Assembly (NCBI GenBank): GCA_002317575.1
Contig: DCIH01000034.1
Span: forward strand, 28,895-42,223
Reading direction: 5' to 3'
Source of the DNA: Verrucomicrobia bacterium UBA1731
GTDB taxonomy: Bacteria; Verrucomicrobiota; Kiritimatiellia; RFP12; UBA1067
Length of the DNA: 13,329 bases
The notes under the pieces are model-generated. The model had not been told where the DNA came from, made no database searches, and worked only from the letters and a program-made list of their open reading frames with translations. The translations under genes and the position numbers were made by a program. Positions 12,437 through 13,329 of this stretch are shown here, piece after piece. Each line of letters begins with the position of its first letter. Position 1 is the stretch's first letter.

Positions 12437-13329
12437 TCACGCTCCCGCGCGGCGGAATTCCACGCGCCGCAAGAACCGGATCTGCAGATAGGCGAATCCG
12501 ATGAGCGCCGTCCCCAGAAACCACGCCATCGTCGTCGCCGTCGCGAACCGGAGGTTGTTGTAGGCCTCTTTCCAGATGGCGAGCGACAGGACGTTCGTCG
12601 CGTCGCCCGGGCCGCCGAACGTCAAAAGGAAGATGCTGCCCATGCCCTGGAACGCCGCGATGAACGCGCCCACGAAATTGATCACCATCAGCGGCGCGAG
12701 CTGCGGGAAGGTGACGTGGCGGAAGCGCGCGAACACGCCGGCGCCGTCGATGGCAGCCGCCTCGTAGTAGTCCGGCGGCAGACTGCCGAGCGCCGCCACG
12801 TAGATGAGCGACCCCATGCCCATGCCGGCCCACACGCCCGGCAGGATGCAGCATGTCATCGCCCACGCGGGATCCTGCAGCCACGCGTGCCGCCCGACGC
12901 CGAACGCCGCGAGCAGCTGGTTGAGCATGCCGCCTTCGGTGGGGTCGAACATGAGCTTCCACAACAGCGTCACCACGAGCGCGCTCGTCAGGTGCGGCAG
13001 GAAATAGACCGTGCGGAAGAAAATCTTGCCGCGCGGTATCTCCGTCAGCAGCACGGCCAGGACGACGGGCGCCGTGAAGCCGAGCGCCAGCACGATCGCC
13101 ACGTATTCGAGCGTCCGCCCCCACGCCTTCCAGAAACCAGGATCCGTCGCCACGCGGATGAAATTGTCGAGTCCGGCCCACCCCGCCGCGCCAACGATCC
13201 TGTACTCCTGGAACGCCATCACCGCGCCCTTCAGAAGCGGATAGTAGCTCCACGTCGCGATCAGCAGCACGGCCGGCGCCAGGAACAGCCACGGTTTCCA
13301 GTCCGCCTTCGGGCCCGACTCGCCGCGCG
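12437..13329 (-). CDS. Sugar ABC transporter permease, MalF/UgpA type (5' end beyond window)
   Basis: Inner-membrane subunit of a binding-protein-dependent (CUT1-type) importer, normally paired with a second permease, a lipoprotein or periplasmic binding protein and an ATPase. Those partners are not in the window. About 297 residues are visible; the frame is open to the edge with no ATG, beginning RGESGPKADWKPWLFLAP, so only a short N-terminal tail is missing. Six membrane segments can be read: WLFLAPAVLLIATW, YVAIVLALGFTAPVVLAVLL, VYFLPHLTSALVVTLLW, CCILPGVWAGMGMGSLIYVA, LMVINFVGAFIAAF and ATTMAWFLGTALIGFAYL. The ATPase-contacting EAA loop is clear: EAAAIDGAGVFARFRHVTFP, ending QLAP. The LTFGGPGDATNVL stretch is also typical of this class. 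The substrate cannot be told from the sequence; sugars or glycerol-3-phosphate are usual for the class. The TGA stop is two bases from rnhB. Confidence 0.95.
   Translation of the reverse strand, partial: RGESGPKADWKPWLFLAPAVLLIATWSYYPLLKGAVMAFQEYRIVGAAGWAGLDNFIRVATDPGFWKAWGRTLEYVAIVLALGFTAPVVLAVLLTEIPRGKIFFRTVYFLPHLTSALVVTLLWKLMFDPTEGGMLNQLLAAFGVGRHAWLQDPAWAMTCCILPGVWAGMGMGSLIYVAALGSLPPDYYEAAAIDGAGVFARFRHVTFPQLAPLMVINFVGAFIAAFQGMGSIFLLTFGGPGDATNVLSLAIWKEAYNNLRFATATTMAWFLGTALIGFAYLQIRFLRRVEFRRAGA

Overview
The window holds five protein genes, all on the minus strand. They are read from high to low coordinates and separated by gaps of 2 to 81 bases. The sequence is GC-rich, so the opposite strand and the other frames carry very long spurious open frames. 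I see no tRNA, rRNA, CRISPR array, insertion sequence or phage gene. The organism is probably a Gram-negative bacterium of the PVC group, perhaps a Kiritimatiellota or Verrucomicrobiota relative. This is inferred from the zinc-less Bacteroidetes/PVC-type leucyl-tRNA synthetase, the GC-rich coding, and the giant secreted beta-rich, glycine-rich protein. It is not proven by any marker gene.

Layout in reading order. At 13329-12437 is the C-terminal part of a sugar-type (MalF/UgpA-like) ABC transporter permease, whose start lies outside the window. Two bases later rnhB (12434-11754) begins, encoding ribonuclease HII with all four catalytic acidic residues; the two genes are clearly co-transcribed. 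An 81-base gap contains two tandem copies of a 23-base unit, one forming a perfect hairpin, and ends in a strong ribosome binding site. Next, at 11672-9567, is a 701-residue exported protein. It has a signal peptide, a sugar-isomerase (SIS)-like fold in the middle and about five WG repeats at the C terminus.

After a short AT-rich gap comes the dominant feature, a single 8.1-kb gene (9505-1376). It encodes a 2,709-residue exported protein with a Cys-rich N terminus, recurring jelly-roll-like modules, a long glycine-rich domain with runs of up to eight glycines, and a lamin-tail-like segment near the C terminus. After another 65 bases with two small inverted repeats comes leuS (1310-1), of which the N-terminal 436 codons are visible.

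The permease-rnhB pair and leuS are ordinary transport and housekeeping genes. The two exported proteins between them form the accessory part. Their adjacency, shared strand and signal peptides suggest envelope or surface roles, but nothing in the sequence fixes a substrate or partner. They are the best candidates for something undescribed.
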